The notes: generated by a model not told the origin, from the letters alone. DNA of 64,000 nt from Streptomyces sp. NBC_01429 (GCF_036231945.1 NZ_CP109599.1:5793501-5857500); one strand, 5' to 3'; positions 51,877 through 61,028 are shown, counted from the first letter of the stretch. Numbers and translations: made by a program.

Positions 51877-52973
51877 ACGCCCTCCTGCCGCAAGGAGGCG
51901 GCGCCCCGCGACTCGTGGACATCGCGGGCCGGGCGGCGGTCAGCGAGGCGACCGTCAGCCGCGTCCTGAACGGCAGGCCGGGTGTCGCCGACACCACCCG
52001 GGGGCGGGTGCTCGCGGCGCTCGACGTCCTCGGCGGGCAGCGCCCCGCCGGGGCCCGGCGCGGCGGCGCGGGACTGATCGGGCTGGTGACCCCCGAACTC
52101 ACCAACCCGGTCTTTCCCGCCTTCGCGCAGGCCATCGAACAGGTGCTGGCCGGACACGGCCACACCCCCGTCCTCTGCACCCAACTGCCCGGCGGCGCGA
52201 CGGAGGACGAGCTGGTCGAGCAGCTCGTCGACCGGGACGTCAGCGGCATCGTCTTCCTGTCCGGGCTGCACGCCGACACCTCGGCCGACCCGGCGCGCTA
52301 CGCGGCGCTCACCGCGCGCGGGGTGCCCTACGTGCTGATCAACGGCTACAACGAGCGCGTCAGCGCGCCCTTCGTCTCCGCCGACGACCACGCGGCGGTC
52401 GGGATGGCCGTCGCCCACCTCGCCGAGCTGGGCCACCGGCGGATAGGGCTCGCGACCGGGCCGCAGCGCTACGTGCCGTCCCGGCGCAAGCGCGAGGGCT
52501 TCCTCGACGCGGCCGTCGGAATGCTGGGGCTGGCCTGGGCGGAGGCCGAGGAGCTGGTCCGCTGCACGCTGTACGGAGTCGAGGGCGGCCAGGTCGCGGC
52601 CGACGCCCTGCTCGGCCTCGGCTGCACCGGCATCGTCTGCGGCAGCGACCTCATGGCGCTCGGCGCGGTGCGCGCGGCCCGGGAGCGCGGGCTGCGCGTG
52701 CCGTACGACCTCTCGGTCGTCGGGTACGACGACTCGCTGCTGATCGCCTTCACCGACCCGCCGCTGACCACGGTGCGCCAGCCGGTACGGGCGATGGCGG
52801 CGGCGGCCGTCGGCGCGCTGCTGGAGGAGATCGGCGGCAGCCCCGTACAGCGCACCGAGTACGTCTTCCAGCCCGAGCTGGTGGTCCGCGGCTCCACCAC
52901 CACCCACAGACGCACCACCCGCACCACCGCCCGCACGGCCCGTACCACGCGTGCGGCACGTACCACCGGCTGA
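51873..52973 (+). CDS. Second MalR-like LacI-family repressor, translationally coupled to aglA
   Basis: A 366-residue repressor. The headpiece PRLVDIAGRAAVSEATVSRVLNGRPGVADTTRGRVLAALDVLGGQRP closely resembles that of MalR at 45318-46373, and so do VTPELTNPVFPAFAQAIEQVL and VSGIVFLSGLHADTSAD. GTG 51873 overlaps the aglA stop as GTGA. The last ~25 residues are a Thr/Arg low-complexity tail (RRTTRTTARTARTTRAARTT). Its effector-binding domain differs enough to allow another ligand. It could act on the amylase/pullulanase side of the regulon. Confidence 0.92.
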   Translation: MNALLPQGGGAPRLVDIAGRAAVSEATVSRVLNGRPGVADTTRGRVLAALDVLGGQRPAGARRGGAGLIGLVTPELTNPVFPAFAQAIEQVLAGHGHTPVLCTQLPGGATEDELVEQLVDRDVSGIVFLSGLHADTSADPARYAALTARGVPYVLINGYNERVSAPFVSADDHAAVGMAVAHLAELGHRRIGLATGPQRYVPSRRKREGFLDAAVGMLGLAWAEAEELVRCTLYGVEGGQVAADALLGLGCTGIVCGSDLMALGAVRAARERGLRVPYDLSVVGYDDSLLIAFTDPPLTTVRQPVRAMAAAAVGALLEEIGGSPVQRTEYVFQPELVVRGSTTTHRRTTRTTARTARTTRAARTTG

Positions 52974-53067
52974 GCACGGCCGGTCGAGCATCACCCGTCG
53001 AGCATCACCCGTTCAGCACCACCAGCACCTGCACCCGCACTTCCCCACCAGTGTTGTTGGAGGAATC
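52974..53067 (+). repeat. Short spacer with 14-bp repeats before the amylase gene
   Basis: CGTCGAGCATCACC occurs twice in tandem with a third altered copy (CGTTCAGCACCACC) near 52982-53024. No CTTGC operator is present. This suggests the amylase gene is read from an upstream promoter or an operator I do not see. Confidence 0.7.
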
Positions 53068-54771
53068 ATGGCCCGCAGATCCCTGGCCGCCACGCTCGCC
53101 CTCGTGGCCGGCGCGGCAGCCGCCCTCGCCGTACCCGGCGGGACCGCCCAGGCGGCCCCGCCCGGCTCCAAGGACGTCACCGCCGTCCTCTTCGAGTGGA
53201 AGTTCGACTCCATAGCCAAGGCGTGCACGGACACCCTCGGCCCGGCCGGCTACGGCTACGTCCAGGTCTCACCGCCCCAGGAGCACATCCAGGGCAGCCA
53301 GTGGTGGACCTCGTACCAGCCCGTCAGCTACCAGATCGCCGGCCGGCTCGGGAACCGTGCCGCCTTCTCGAACATGGTGAACACCTGCCACGGCGCCGGT
53401 GTCAAGGTCGTCGCCGACACGGTCATCAACCACATGACGGCCGGCAGCGGCACCGGCACCGGCGGCTCCTCGTACACCAAGTACAACTACCCCGGAACCT
53501 ACTCGGACGCCGACTTCCACACCTGCCGGACGAACATCAGCAACTACAACGACCGTTCCAACGTGCAGAACTGCGAACTGGTCGGCCTCTCGGACCTCGA
53601 CACCGGCGCCGACTACGTGCGCGGCCGGATCGCCTCGTACCTGAACGACCTCCTCTCCCTCGGCGTCGACGGCTTCCGGATCGACGGCGCCAAGCACATG
53701 GCCGCCGCCGACCTCGCCAACATCAAGAGCCGGCTCAGCAATACGGGCGCCTACTGGAAGCAGGAGGCCATCTACGGCGCGGGCGAGGCCGTCTCGCCCA
53801 GCGAGTACCTCGGCACCGGAGACGTGCAGGAGTTCCGCTACGCCCGCGACCTGAAGCGGACCTTCAACAACGAGAAGCTCGCCAACCTCAAGAACTACGG
53901 CGAGAGCTGGGGATACATGGAGTCGGGCAAGTCCGCCGTCTTCGTGGACAACCACGACACCGAGCGCGGCGGTGACACCCTCAGCTACAAGGACGGCGCC
54001 AACTACACCCTCGCCAACGTCTTCATGCTGGCCTGGCCCTACGGCTCGCCCGACGTGCACTCCGGGTACGAGTTCACCGACCACGACGCCGGCCCGCCCA
54101 ACGGCGGTACGGTCAACGCCTGTTACAGCGACGGCTGGAAGTGCCAGCACGCGTGGCGGGAGATCTCGTCCATGGTCGGCTTCCGCAACACCACGCGCGG
54201 CCAGGCCGTCACCAACTGGTGGGACAACGGCGCGAACCAGATCGCCTTCGGGCGCGGCTCGACCGGATACGTGGCCATCAACCACGAGGGCTCCGCGCTC
54301 ACCCGCACCTACCAGACCTCACTGCCGAGCGGCGCCTACTGCGACGTGCAGAGCGGCGGTACGGTCACGGTGAACGGCTCCGGACAGTTCACCGCCACCC
54401 TCGGCGCGAACACCGCGCTCGCGCTGCACACCGGCGCCCGCACCTGCTCCGGCGGGAGCAACGGCGGCGGTACGGGGTCGTCGGGCGCGAGCTTCGGCGT
54501 CAACGCGACCACGGTCCTCGGGCAGAACATCTACGTCACCGGCGACCAGTCCGCGCTGGGCAACTGGAACACCGGCAGCGCGCTGAAGCTCGACCCGGCG
54601 TCCTACCCGGTGTGGAAGCTCGACGTGGCCCTGCCCGCCGGTACGTCCTTCGCGTACAAGTACCTGCGCAAGGACGCGGCCGGCGCGGTGACCTGGGAGA
54701 GCGGCGCGAACCGCACGGCGACCGTGCCCGCCTCCGGCAAGGTCACGCTGAACGACACCTGGCGCCCGTAG
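53068..54771 (+). CDS. aml: Secreted alpha-amylase with C-terminal starch-binding domain
   Basis: A 567-residue GH13 endo-amylase. Sec signal peptide at residues 1-28 (cleavage likely after AQA). Catalytic triad Asp206 (GFRIDGAKHM), Glu240 (GAGEAVSPSEY) and Asp297 (FVDNHDTERGG). The animal-like subfamily arrangement ends near residue 465. A Gly/Ser linker leads to a CBM20-like domain (about 475-567, LGQNIYVTGDQSALGNWNT...VTWESGANRTATVP). GGAGG precedes ATG 53068 by 6 nt. It cuts starch outside the cell and feeds MalE. Confidence 0.95.
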   Translation: MARRSLAATLALVAGAAAALAVPGGTAQAAPPGSKDVTAVLFEWKFDSIAKACTDTLGPAGYGYVQVSPPQEHIQGSQWWTSYQPVSYQIAGRLGNRAAFSNMVNTCHGAGVKVVADTVINHMTAGSGTGTGGSSYTKYNYPGTYSDADFHTCRTNISNYNDRSNVQNCELVGLSDLDTGADYVRGRIASYLNDLLSLGVDGFRIDGAKHMAAADLANIKSRLSNTGAYWKQEAIYGAGEAVSPSEYLGTGDVQEFRYARDLKRTFNNEKLANLKNYGESWGYMESGKSAVFVDNHDTERGGDTLSYKDGANYTLANVFMLAWPYGSPDVHSGYEFTDHDAGPPNGGTVNACYSDGWKCQHAWREISSMVGFRNTTRGQAVTNWWDNGANQIAFGRGSTGYVAINHEGSALTRTYQTSLPSGAYCDVQSGGTVTVNGSGQFTATLGANTALALHTGARTCSGGSNGGGTGSSGASFGVNATTVLGQNIYVTGDQSALGNWNTGSALKLDPASYPVWKLDVALPAGTSFAYKYLRKDAAGAVTWESGANRTATVPASGKVTLNDTWRP

Positions 54772-54897
54772 CCCCTCCGCACGCACAGGACAACACCCCT
54801 TCCGGGCGCCGGACGGGCCGCACCCGGCCCGTCCGGCGCCCCCTCACCCTGCCCGTACGCCCTTCCCCCGCCCCAGTTGCCCCCGAGGAGACCTCGC

Positions 54898-57528
54898 GTG
54901 AAACGCCCGTCCCCGCGCGGAACGGTGACCGCCGTCCTCGCCGCCGTCCTGTGCGCGGTGCTCATGCCCGCGCCCGCCACCGCCGCGCCCCCGCCCCCGC
55001 CGGTCCCCACCGCCTCCGAAGCGCAGTGGATCGACGCCGGCACCGTCGTCTGGAAGGTCACCGCCACCCCCGGGACCCGTCTGGAGCTGGACTACGACGA
55101 GGGACGGCTGCGCCTCGCGCCCACCCGGCTCACCGCCGCGCAGCGCGCCACGTACCCGCACCTCAAGGACGTGCCCGCGTTCACCGTGGACGTACGGGAC
55201 CGGGCACGCGCCCGTACCGCCCTGCGCGGCCGGCTCACCGCCACCCAGCGCACGGCCGAGGGCACACTGCTCGCCGCCACCGGCGTGCAGACCCAGGGCG
55301 TCCTCGACGACCTCTACAGCGCGCGGGCGGCCAGGGCGTCGCTCGGCCCGGTGTTCACCCACGGCCGGCCCACGCTCTCCGTCTGGGCGCCGACCGCCCG
55401 CACCGTCGCCCTCGAACTCGACGGCCGCACCGTCCCCATGGAGCGCGACGACGCCTCCGGCGTCTGGCAGGCGCGCGGCCCGGCGTCCTGGAGCGGGAAG
55501 CCGTACCGGTACGCCGTGCGGGTCTGGGCGCCCGGCGCCGGGAAGTACGTCACCAACAAGGTCACCGACCCGTACTCGACCGCGCTCACCACCGACTCGG
55601 CGCGCAGCCTCGTCGTGGACCTCGCCGATCCGGAGCTGGCACCCAAGGGATGGGCCGGGCTGGCCAAGCCCGCCGCCGTCCCGCTGCGGAACGCGCGGAT
55701 CCAGGAACTGCACATCCGCGACTTCTCGATCGCCGACCGCACCTCCGCCCACCCCGGCCAGTATCTGGCCTTCACCGACTCCGGCTCCGACGGCATGCGC
55801 CATCTGCGCGCGCTCGCCGCAGCCGGCACCTCGTACGTCCATCTCCTGCCGGCCTTCGACATCGCCACCATCCCCGAACGCCGCTCCGAACAGACCACGC
55901 CGCCCTGTGACCTGAAGGTCTTCGCGCCCGACTCGGCGCAGCAGCAGGCGTGCGTCGCGCTGACCGCCGCGCGGGACGCCTACAACTGGGGATACGACCC
56001 CCTGCACTACACCGTGCCCGAGGGCTCCTACGCCTCCGACCCGGAGGGCACCCGGCGCACGGTCGAGTTCCGCCGGATGGTGCAGTCGCTGAACGGGGCC
56101 GGGCTGCGCACGGTCATGGACGTCGTCTACAACCACACCGCCGCCTCGGGACAGGACGACGCCTCCGTCCTGGACCGGATCGTGCCCGGCTACTACCAGC
56201 GGCTGATGGAGGACGGCTCCGTCGCCACCTCCACCTGCTGCGCCAACACCGCGCCCGAGAACGCCATGATGGGCAAGCTCGTGGTGGACTCGGTGGTCAC
56301 CTGGGCGCGGCAGTACAAGGTCGACGGCTTCCGCTTCGACCTGATGGGACACCACCCGAAGGCCAACATCCTCGCCGTGCGCAAGGCGCTCGACGCACTG
56401 ACGCTCCGTCAGGACGGCGTGGACGGGAAGAAGATCGTCCTGTACGGGGAGGGCTGGAACTTCGGCGAGATCGCCGACGACGCCCGCTTCGTCCAGGCCA
56501 CCCAGCGGAACATGGCGGGCACCGGCATCGCCACCTTCGACGACCGGGCCCGCGACGCGGTGCGCGGCGGCAGCCCCTTCGACGCGGACCCGGGCGTCCA
56601 GGGCTTCGCCTCCGGCCTCTACACCGACCCCAACTCCGCGCCCGCCAACGGCACTCCGGCCGAGCAGCGGTCCCGGCTGCTGCACTACCAGGATCTGATC
56701 AAGGTGGGGCTGACCGGCGCCCTCGCCGGATACACCTTCACCGACACCTCCGGCCGCGCGGTACGGGGCTCCGACGTCGACTACAACGGCGCCCCGGCCG
56801 GCTACGCGGCCGCCCCCGGCGACGCCGTGGCCTACGCGGACGCCCACGACAACGAGAGCCTGTTCGACACGCTCGCCTTCAAGCTGCCACCGTCGACCGG
56901 GCCCGCCGACCGCTCCCGCATGCAGGTGCTGGCACTCGCCACCGCCACCCTCTCGCAGGGGCCCGCGCTCTCCCAGGCCGGGACGGATCTGCTGCGCTCC
57001 AAATCGCTCGACCGCAACTCCTACGACAGCGGCGACTGGTTCAACGCCATCCACTGGGACTGCCGCGACGGCAACGGCTTCGGCCGGGGGCTGCCGCCCG
57101 CCGCCGACAACGAGGACAAGTGGCCCTACGCGCGGCCACTGCTGACCAACCCCTCGCTCACCGTCGGCTGCCGGGACACCGAGGCCGCCTCGGCCGCCTA
57201 CCGGGACCTGCTGCGCATCCGCACCACGGAACCGGCGTTCGGGCTCACCACCGCCCGCGAGGTGCAGAACGCGCTGTCCTTCCCGCTCTCCGGCCCCGGC
57301 GAGACTCCCGGCGTCCTCACCATGCGCCTCGGCGACCTGGTCGTCGTCCTCAACGCGACGCCTGCGGCACACGACCAGCGAGTGCCGGACCTCGCGGGCC
57401 GCACGTACGCGCTGCACCCGGTACAGGCGGCGGGATCCGACCGTACGGTCAAGGGATCCTCTTACGAGCGGAGTTCGGGCACCTTCACCGTGTCGGCCCG
57501 TACTGTCGCGGTGTTCAGGGCGGGGTGA
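54898..57528 (+). CDS. Secreted pullulanase-type alpha-1,6-glucosidase
   Basis: An 876-residue GH13 debranching enzyme. Signal peptide at residues 1-28 (ending ATA-APPP). An N2/CBM48-like domain (about 150-260, including PTLSVWAPTARTVALELDG) leads to the GH13 barrel. Pullulanase hallmark YNWGYDPLHYTVPEGSY is present, and the triad is Asp481 (GFRFDLMGHHP), Glu518 (YGEGWNFGE) and Asp651 (AHDNESLFD). GTG 54898 follows GAGGAGA by 7 nt. It removes branch points in amylopectin so that MalEFG substrates are released. The CRISPR remnant begins 115 bp after its stop. Confidence 0.94.
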   Translation: MKRPSPRGTVTAVLAAVLCAVLMPAPATAAPPPPPVPTASEAQWIDAGTVVWKVTATPGTRLELDYDEGRLRLAPTRLTAAQRATYPHLKDVPAFTVDVRDRARARTALRGRLTATQRTAEGTLLAATGVQTQGVLDDLYSARAARASLGPVFTHGRPTLSVWAPTARTVALELDGRTVPMERDDASGVWQARGPASWSGKPYRYAVRVWAPGAGKYVTNKVTDPYSTALTTDSARSLVVDLADPELAPKGWAGLAKPAAVPLRNARIQELHIRDFSIADRTSAHPGQYLAFTDSGSDGMRHLRALAAAGTSYVHLLPAFDIATIPERRSEQTTPPCDLKVFAPDSAQQQACVALTAARDAYNWGYDPLHYTVPEGSYASDPEGTRRTVEFRRMVQSLNGAGLRTVMDVVYNHTAASGQDDASVLDRIVPGYYQRLMEDGSVATSTCCANTAPENAMMGKLVVDSVVTWARQYKVDGFRFDLMGHHPKANILAVRKALDALTLRQDGVDGKKIVLYGEGWNFGEIADDARFVQATQRNMAGTGIATFDDRARDAVRGGSPFDADPGVQGFASGLYTDPNSAPANGTPAEQRSRLLHYQDLIKVGLTGALAGYTFTDTSGRAVRGSDVDYNGAPAGYAAAPGDAVAYADAHDNESLFDTLAFKLPPSTGPADRSRMQVLALATATLSQGPALSQAGTDLLRSKSLDRNSYDSGDWFNAIHWDCRDGNGFGRGLPPAADNEDKWPYARPLLTNPSLTVGCRDTEAASAAYRDLLRIRTTEPAFGLTTAREVQNALSFPLSGPGETPGVLTMRLGDLVVVLNATPAAHDQRVPDLAGRTYALHPVQAAGSDRTVKGSSYERSSGTFTVSARTVAVFRAG

Positions 57529-57642
57529 GGTGCGGGCGTGTCCTGATGGGCGGTACGGCGACGTAACGCTGTCGGTATGGTCGGGCTGAGCTGACTGATG
57601 CCGGCGGCGCTTATCCGGCGCGAGGAGCCCAGGTCAGGAAGT

Positions 57643-57792
57643 ATGGTCCCCGCGGCTGCGGGGGTGGTCCGACGCGCGCCACCGTTGACCAGATTCACCG
57701 GGCATGGTCCCCGCGGGTGCGGGGGTGATCCCGCGCGCCCCTCGGGCGCACCGGGCGGGCGGACATGGTCCCCGCGTGCGCGGGGTTACGGT
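57643..57792 (+). CRISPR. Three-repeat type I-E-like CRISPR remnant, no cas genes
   Basis: Two 28-nt repeats starting ATGGTCCCCGCGG at 57643-57670 and 57704-57731 differ at few positions. A third, degenerate after its first ~12 bases, is at 57765-57792. Starts are exactly 61 bp apart, giving two 33-nt spacers (57671-57703 and 57732-57764). The repeats fold as CCCCGC/GCGGGG stems and match the streptomycete type I-E repeat (GTCCCCGC...GCGGGGGTGNTCC) as I recall it. Degeneracy of the last copy suggests it is the trailer end. No cas gene is in the window. Confidence 0.8.
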
Positions 57793-57796
57793 TTCG

Positions 57797-57822
57797 CCCC
57801 CTCCTGCACTTGCGGGAGGGGG
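57797..57822. terminator. Hairpin after the CRISPR remnant
   Basis: CCCCCTCC pairs with GGAGGGGG around a 10-nt loop. It lies just downstream of the last repeat and before the 3' end of the convergent regulator gene. Confidence 0.55.
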
Positions 57823-57881
57823 TGTTCGCCTCTCTTGGGTGGGACTACCGAGGACCGTCACGTCGGACAGCGGTGCGCCTG

Positions 57882-59222
57882 CTATGTGCCGAGCACATCC
57901 ATGAGGTGATCATCAAGGTCAGCCACGAAACTCTCGCGCCTCCACGGCCGCAGTTCCTGTCTGGCTCGCCGGAGTCGGATTGCGGGAACCCGACCCCCGG
58001 TCGTGGTCGCTGCCGTGACGCAGTCGTGTAGAAGTTCGGCAGCCGCGTGAGGGTCGTCCATGCGGATTCGAGCCAGGGCTTGGTCCGTGGTGACGATGGC
58101 CCGCTGCACCTGCTCGCGCGGCGCGGTCAGTGACGCCACCGACCGGGCGAACCGGTCGTGCGCCGTGACCGGGTTGCCCACGTACAGCTCACACACTCCC
58201 TCGAATCCGTGCAAATGCCCGGCTGAGAACGATGTGGAGGTGGCAGCCGGGTCGTCGGTGTGGTCGTTCTCGATGTCGTACCAGCTCAACCCGAGCGCTG
58301 CCTGGGACTGGCGCTCCTGCCCGGCCCGTGCTGCGATCTCCGCCTGGAGAGCGTGAGCGCGGGCTCGCACGAGGGTGCTGTCCCCGGTTCGAGCGGTCCG
58401 TACGGCCTGGTCGACCAGTACGCGAGCGCCGGCGATGCCCTCGGCGGAGTACAGCGTGACGAGCGCATGGCTCATGTAAACGCCGGCCTCTCGCCACGGC
58501 CGTCCCAGAAGCGCGGCCTCGCGCCTCGCCTCGACGTACAGCGCCTGGGAAGCCGAGTCGTCGCGTGTTTCGAAGGCAAGGCGCCCGGCTAGTGCGGACG
58601 CGGCCACGGCTGCGTTGCGCACGGCTGGAGCGATCGGCGTGGGAAGGGGCCCCGCCAGGAGGCGACGACACATTTCAACGGCGGGCGCGAGCATGAGTTG
58701 CAGCCGCACGAACGGTAGCGATCCCACCTGGGCGTTGACGTCAGCGACGACTGAGGTCAGAGCCGTCACCGTCGTGTCGTCGGCCCGGGAGGGATCTGCG
58801 AGAGCGTCAGCGAGGCCGGCTTGAGTGCCGGAGGCGAGGAGCGCCAGCATGCCGCCGCCCGCGTCGGTAGCTGTCCGCATGAGGGCAGTACGCAGCTCTG
58901 CGATCCGGGTCTGGCTCTCGCCGAGCTGTCCGAGCGCGGCAAGGTACTCCGCGAAGTCGGTTCCCGTACCAACGGCCAATTCTCCGGAGGGAGTGCGCGC
59001 GTACAGATGGGCCATGACCAGCTGATACCGCTCATCGGGCGTCGTGGGAGTCGGTGACTCCCAGCGGGCCACTGACCGTTGCACGCTGGCCACCGCAGGC
59101 AGGCGCGGAAGACGCAGGTCTTCCGCGTACTGGATGAGCGCCCGTGCCACGTCCGCGAGAGAGAGCCCGCGCCGTCGCCGTAGGCGCTTCAGTGCGGTGG
59201 CCCCCGTTGCTCTGCCGTTCAT
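57882..59222 (-). CDS. HTH regulator with helical-repeat C-terminal domain
   Basis: A 446-residue protein. An N-terminal XRE-type helix-turn-helix (ALKRLRRRRGLSLADVARALIQYAEDL, about residues 9-35) is followed by a ~380-residue all-helical domain with TPR-like character (ARARAHALQAEIAARAGQ, FEGVCELYVGNPVTAHDRFARSV). Such proteins occur widely in streptomycetes beside small genes of unknown function and in integrative elements. Begins 25 bp downstream of the SLOG gene and is co-transcribed with it. Target unknown. Confidence 0.85.
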   Translation of the reverse strand: MNGRATGATALKRLRRRRGLSLADVARALIQYAEDLRLPRLPAVASVQRSVARWESPTPTTPDERYQLVMAHLYARTPSGELAVGTGTDFAEYLAALGQLGESQTRIAELRTALMRTATDAGGGMLALLASGTQAGLADALADPSRADDTTVTALTSVVADVNAQVGSLPFVRLQLMLAPAVEMCRRLLAGPLPTPIAPAVRNAAVAASALAGRLAFETRDDSASQALYVEARREAALLGRPWREAGVYMSHALVTLYSAEGIAGARVLVDQAVRTARTGDSTLVRARAHALQAEIAARAGQERQSQAALGLSWYDIENDHTDDPAATSTSFSAGHLHGFEGVCELYVGNPVTAHDRFARSVASLTAPREQVQRAIVTTDQALARIRMDDPHAAAELLHDCVTAATTTGGRVPAIRLRRARQELRPWRRESFVADLDDHLMDVLGT

Positions 59223-59247
59223 TCCGCCATAGTGACGCAGAATTCCG

Positions 59248-59697
59248 CTATACGGGCACGATCAGCCTGGGTTTTCCTTGGTCCGCCGTGTAGTTGAGCG
59301 TCTGCCAGGTCCCCGTTGGAGGCGCGTCCTCGCGGGGGAATCCGATCGTCATATCTGCGCGGTCGACCATCCACTGATTGCGGGCGAAGTAGGCCGGTGT
59401 CCGCAGTTCGGCGGCGGCGAGTTCGATGACTTCCTCGATCCGGCCGCGTGTGCGAGCGATAGCCTGGCGGGCCTCCGCAGGCTGCTGGGCGAGCCTCCCC
59501 GGCGCGACGATTGTGATCTTCGCGCCAGTGTTCTCGGCGAGCCAGAGCAGGGCCAGGCTATCGATTCCCTTTGCGCCGCCGATGAAGAAGTGGGACCGCG
59601 CGCCAGCGAATGGCCCTATAAAGTCGAAAAAAAGATTTGCGTACTCACTGAGGGGGCGGTGCTCGGTATCGCGCGTGCCGGTGATCGTGACTTTCAT
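59248..59697 (-). CDS. SLOG/DprA-like Rossmann-fold protein
   Basis: A 149-residue protein. MKVTITGTRD starts a Rossmann fold, with HFFIGGAKGIDSLALLWLAENTGAKITIVAPG carrying the GGA(K)G-D motif of the SLOG superfamily (DprA, LOG, TIGR00725 types). SLOG domains bind nucleotides or nucleotide-like ligands and appear in bacterial conflict systems. ATG 59697 best fits the fold; ATG 59724 is in frame but has poor spacing. It forms a two-gene unit with the HTH/repeat protein, divergent from the 59761 gene. The ligand and partner are unknown. Confidence 0.82.
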   Translation of the reverse strand: MKVTITGTRDTEHRPLSEYANLFFDFIGPFAGARSHFFIGGAKGIDSLALLWLAENTGAKITIVAPGRLAQQPAEARQAIARTRGRIEEVIELAAAELRTPAYFARNQWMVDRADMTIGFPREDAPPTGTWQTLNYTADQGKPRLIVPV

Positions 59698-59760
59698 GAT
59701 CGACTTCGTGTCATAGCTTGTCATATCCTCTAGGAACTCCCGTACTGAGACCGTCAATGT
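59698..59760. promoter_or_regulatory. Short divergent promoter region of the SLOG/HTH unit
   Basis: Only 63 bp separate the divergent starts. It includes an AT-richer segment with CATAGCTTGTCATATCC and CAATGTGTG. No -10/-35 pair was unambiguous. The shortness implies co-regulation. Confidence 0.45.
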
Positions 59761-60099
59761 GTGAATACCAACGGCTTGCGAAAACTCGCCGGTCACCTGC
59801 GGGACTACGGGCTCAGCATCGACGAGAACGACGCTGAGCACCGCATGCAAGTGACCAACCCCCTGCACGGTGCCGAAGAAATCATCGCGCATCGCGGACG
59901 GTACGTCACCTCGCACGGGTACGAGGTGGGTGAGCGGGGCGAGGAGAAAGGCTGCGCCACGCGCATCGCCCAAATCCTCGCGGTGTCCGTACGGCCCGGC
60001 CTCGGAGGCGGCGCCGCCGGAGGTGCTCCTGCCGGGCCCGTCGACCCCGCCCCGGCTTCGGCCGCGGTCCCGCTTCGCGGACTGGAAACCGTACGGTGA
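59761..60099 (+). CDS. Small streptomycete protein, function unknown
   Basis: A 112-residue product from GTG 59761. The first ~75 residues are compact (LRKLAGHLRDYGLSIDENDAEHRMQVTNPLHGAEEIIAHRGRYVTSHGYEVGERGEEKGCATRIAQIL) with the rhythm of a small alpha/beta domain; the tail is Pro/Ala/Gly-rich. It overlaps the next gene by 4 bp (GTGA), so the two are coupled. I recall similar small genes beside HTH/repeat regulators in other streptomycetes, without function. Confidence 0.65.
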   Translation: MNTNGLRKLAGHLRDYGLSIDENDAEHRMQVTNPLHGAEEIIAHRGRYVTSHGYEVGERGEEKGCATRIAQILAVSVRPGLGGGAAGGAPAGPVDPAPASAAVPLRGLETVR

Positions 60100-61028
60100 G
60101 GCCGGCGATGCAAGACCGGGCACCGTCGGAATCGATCGCTCGATGGCTGTTGTCCGCCGCTGAGGACGCGCACCGGGCACAGCACGAATGGGACGGCGGC
60201 TCTCCCGCCCTGCTCCCTCTCGGTTGCGTATTCGACGCGGTGAAGGCACCGGTGGGACTCGTGCACGCTGCGGTGGGCAGTCGGTCGCCGTCGTACGTCA
60301 GCGCCGCGCTCTCCCAGCTGAGCGGGCCGGTGATCTGTGAACCAGGCCGTTGTTACTACGTGTTGGTGCCGGTCGGCACGGCCGATGCGTGGATCGACCG
60401 GCAGGGTTCCGGGCTCGGCTCGGGCACGTGGTGCGCGGTGCCGCGCCCCGACTGTACGGTCCCCGTCGAAGACCGTCGGCGGCCGTACTGGGCCGTGCCC
60501 GTGGACAGACCCGGGCAGCTCTGCGACCCCGAGGTGGTGGCCGCGCTCCTCCAGGTCGGGCACGAGCGCCTGGCGGCGCTGGAGCGGCGGGAGACCGTCC
60601 ACCGAGACCTGCTCGACCACATGCGGGCGTGCACCACGTGCGCCATGGAGCGGAACGTCCGGGTCATCGCGGACGACTGCGACGCCGCGCTCGCCTCACA
60701 TCAGTCGACGACCAGTCACTCGTCCCTGACCGACCAGGCCGACCTGATGCGGCGCCACTTGGCGGCGCTGATCCCGATGGCGGAGGCGCGGCGCGGGGAG
60801 TACGAGGGGCGCGACCGGGTGCTGGTGCCCGGGGCCCTGCGAGATGCTGAGCAGCTCCTCGTCGTCGCCCCGCAGGAGGACCGCGTCAGGACCTGGGTCC
60901 AGCTGCGGGCCCTCGCCCGGGTGGCCCGCATCCTGGCCGACGCGCACAGGCCCCGCCACGACCAGCCGACTCGTACGGTCTGCGAGACCGGGGCGGCACT
61001 GCGGCTCACCGCACGGCGGGCGCGATGA
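60096..61028 (+). CDS. Two-part streptomycete protein; C-terminal half DUF6415-like
   Basis: A 310-residue product from GTG 60096. The N-terminal ~155 residues (AQHEWDGGSPALLPLGCVFDAVKAPVGLVHAAVG... CYYVLVPVGTADAW) resemble a stand-alone family I know only as hypothetical. The C-terminal ~90 residues (DQADLMRRHLAALIPMAEARRGEYEGRDRVLVPGALRDAEQLL) resemble DUF6415. A CTTCAME cysteine pair lies between them. The two families are more often separate neighbouring genes, so this looks like a fusion. It overlaps its neighbours by 4 bp on each side. Confidence 0.6.
   Translation: MRPAMQDRAPSESIARWLLSAAEDAHRAQHEWDGGSPALLPLGCVFDAVKAPVGLVHAAVGSRSPSYVSAALSQLSGPVICEPGRCYYVLVPVGTADAWIDRQGSGLGSGTWCAVPRPDCTVPVEDRRRPYWAVPVDRPGQLCDPEVVAALLQVGHERLAALERRETVHRDLLDHMRACTTCAMERNVRVIADDCDAALASHQSTTSHSSLTDQADLMRRHLAALIPMAEARRGEYEGRDRVLVPGALRDAEQLLVVAPQEDRVRTWVQLRALARVARILADAHRPRHDQPTRTVCETGAALRLTARRAR

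Noticed and set aside
57797..57822. Treated as a possible fourth CRISPR repeat
   Set aside because: The sequence and the 61-bp register do not match; it is a simple GC hairpin.
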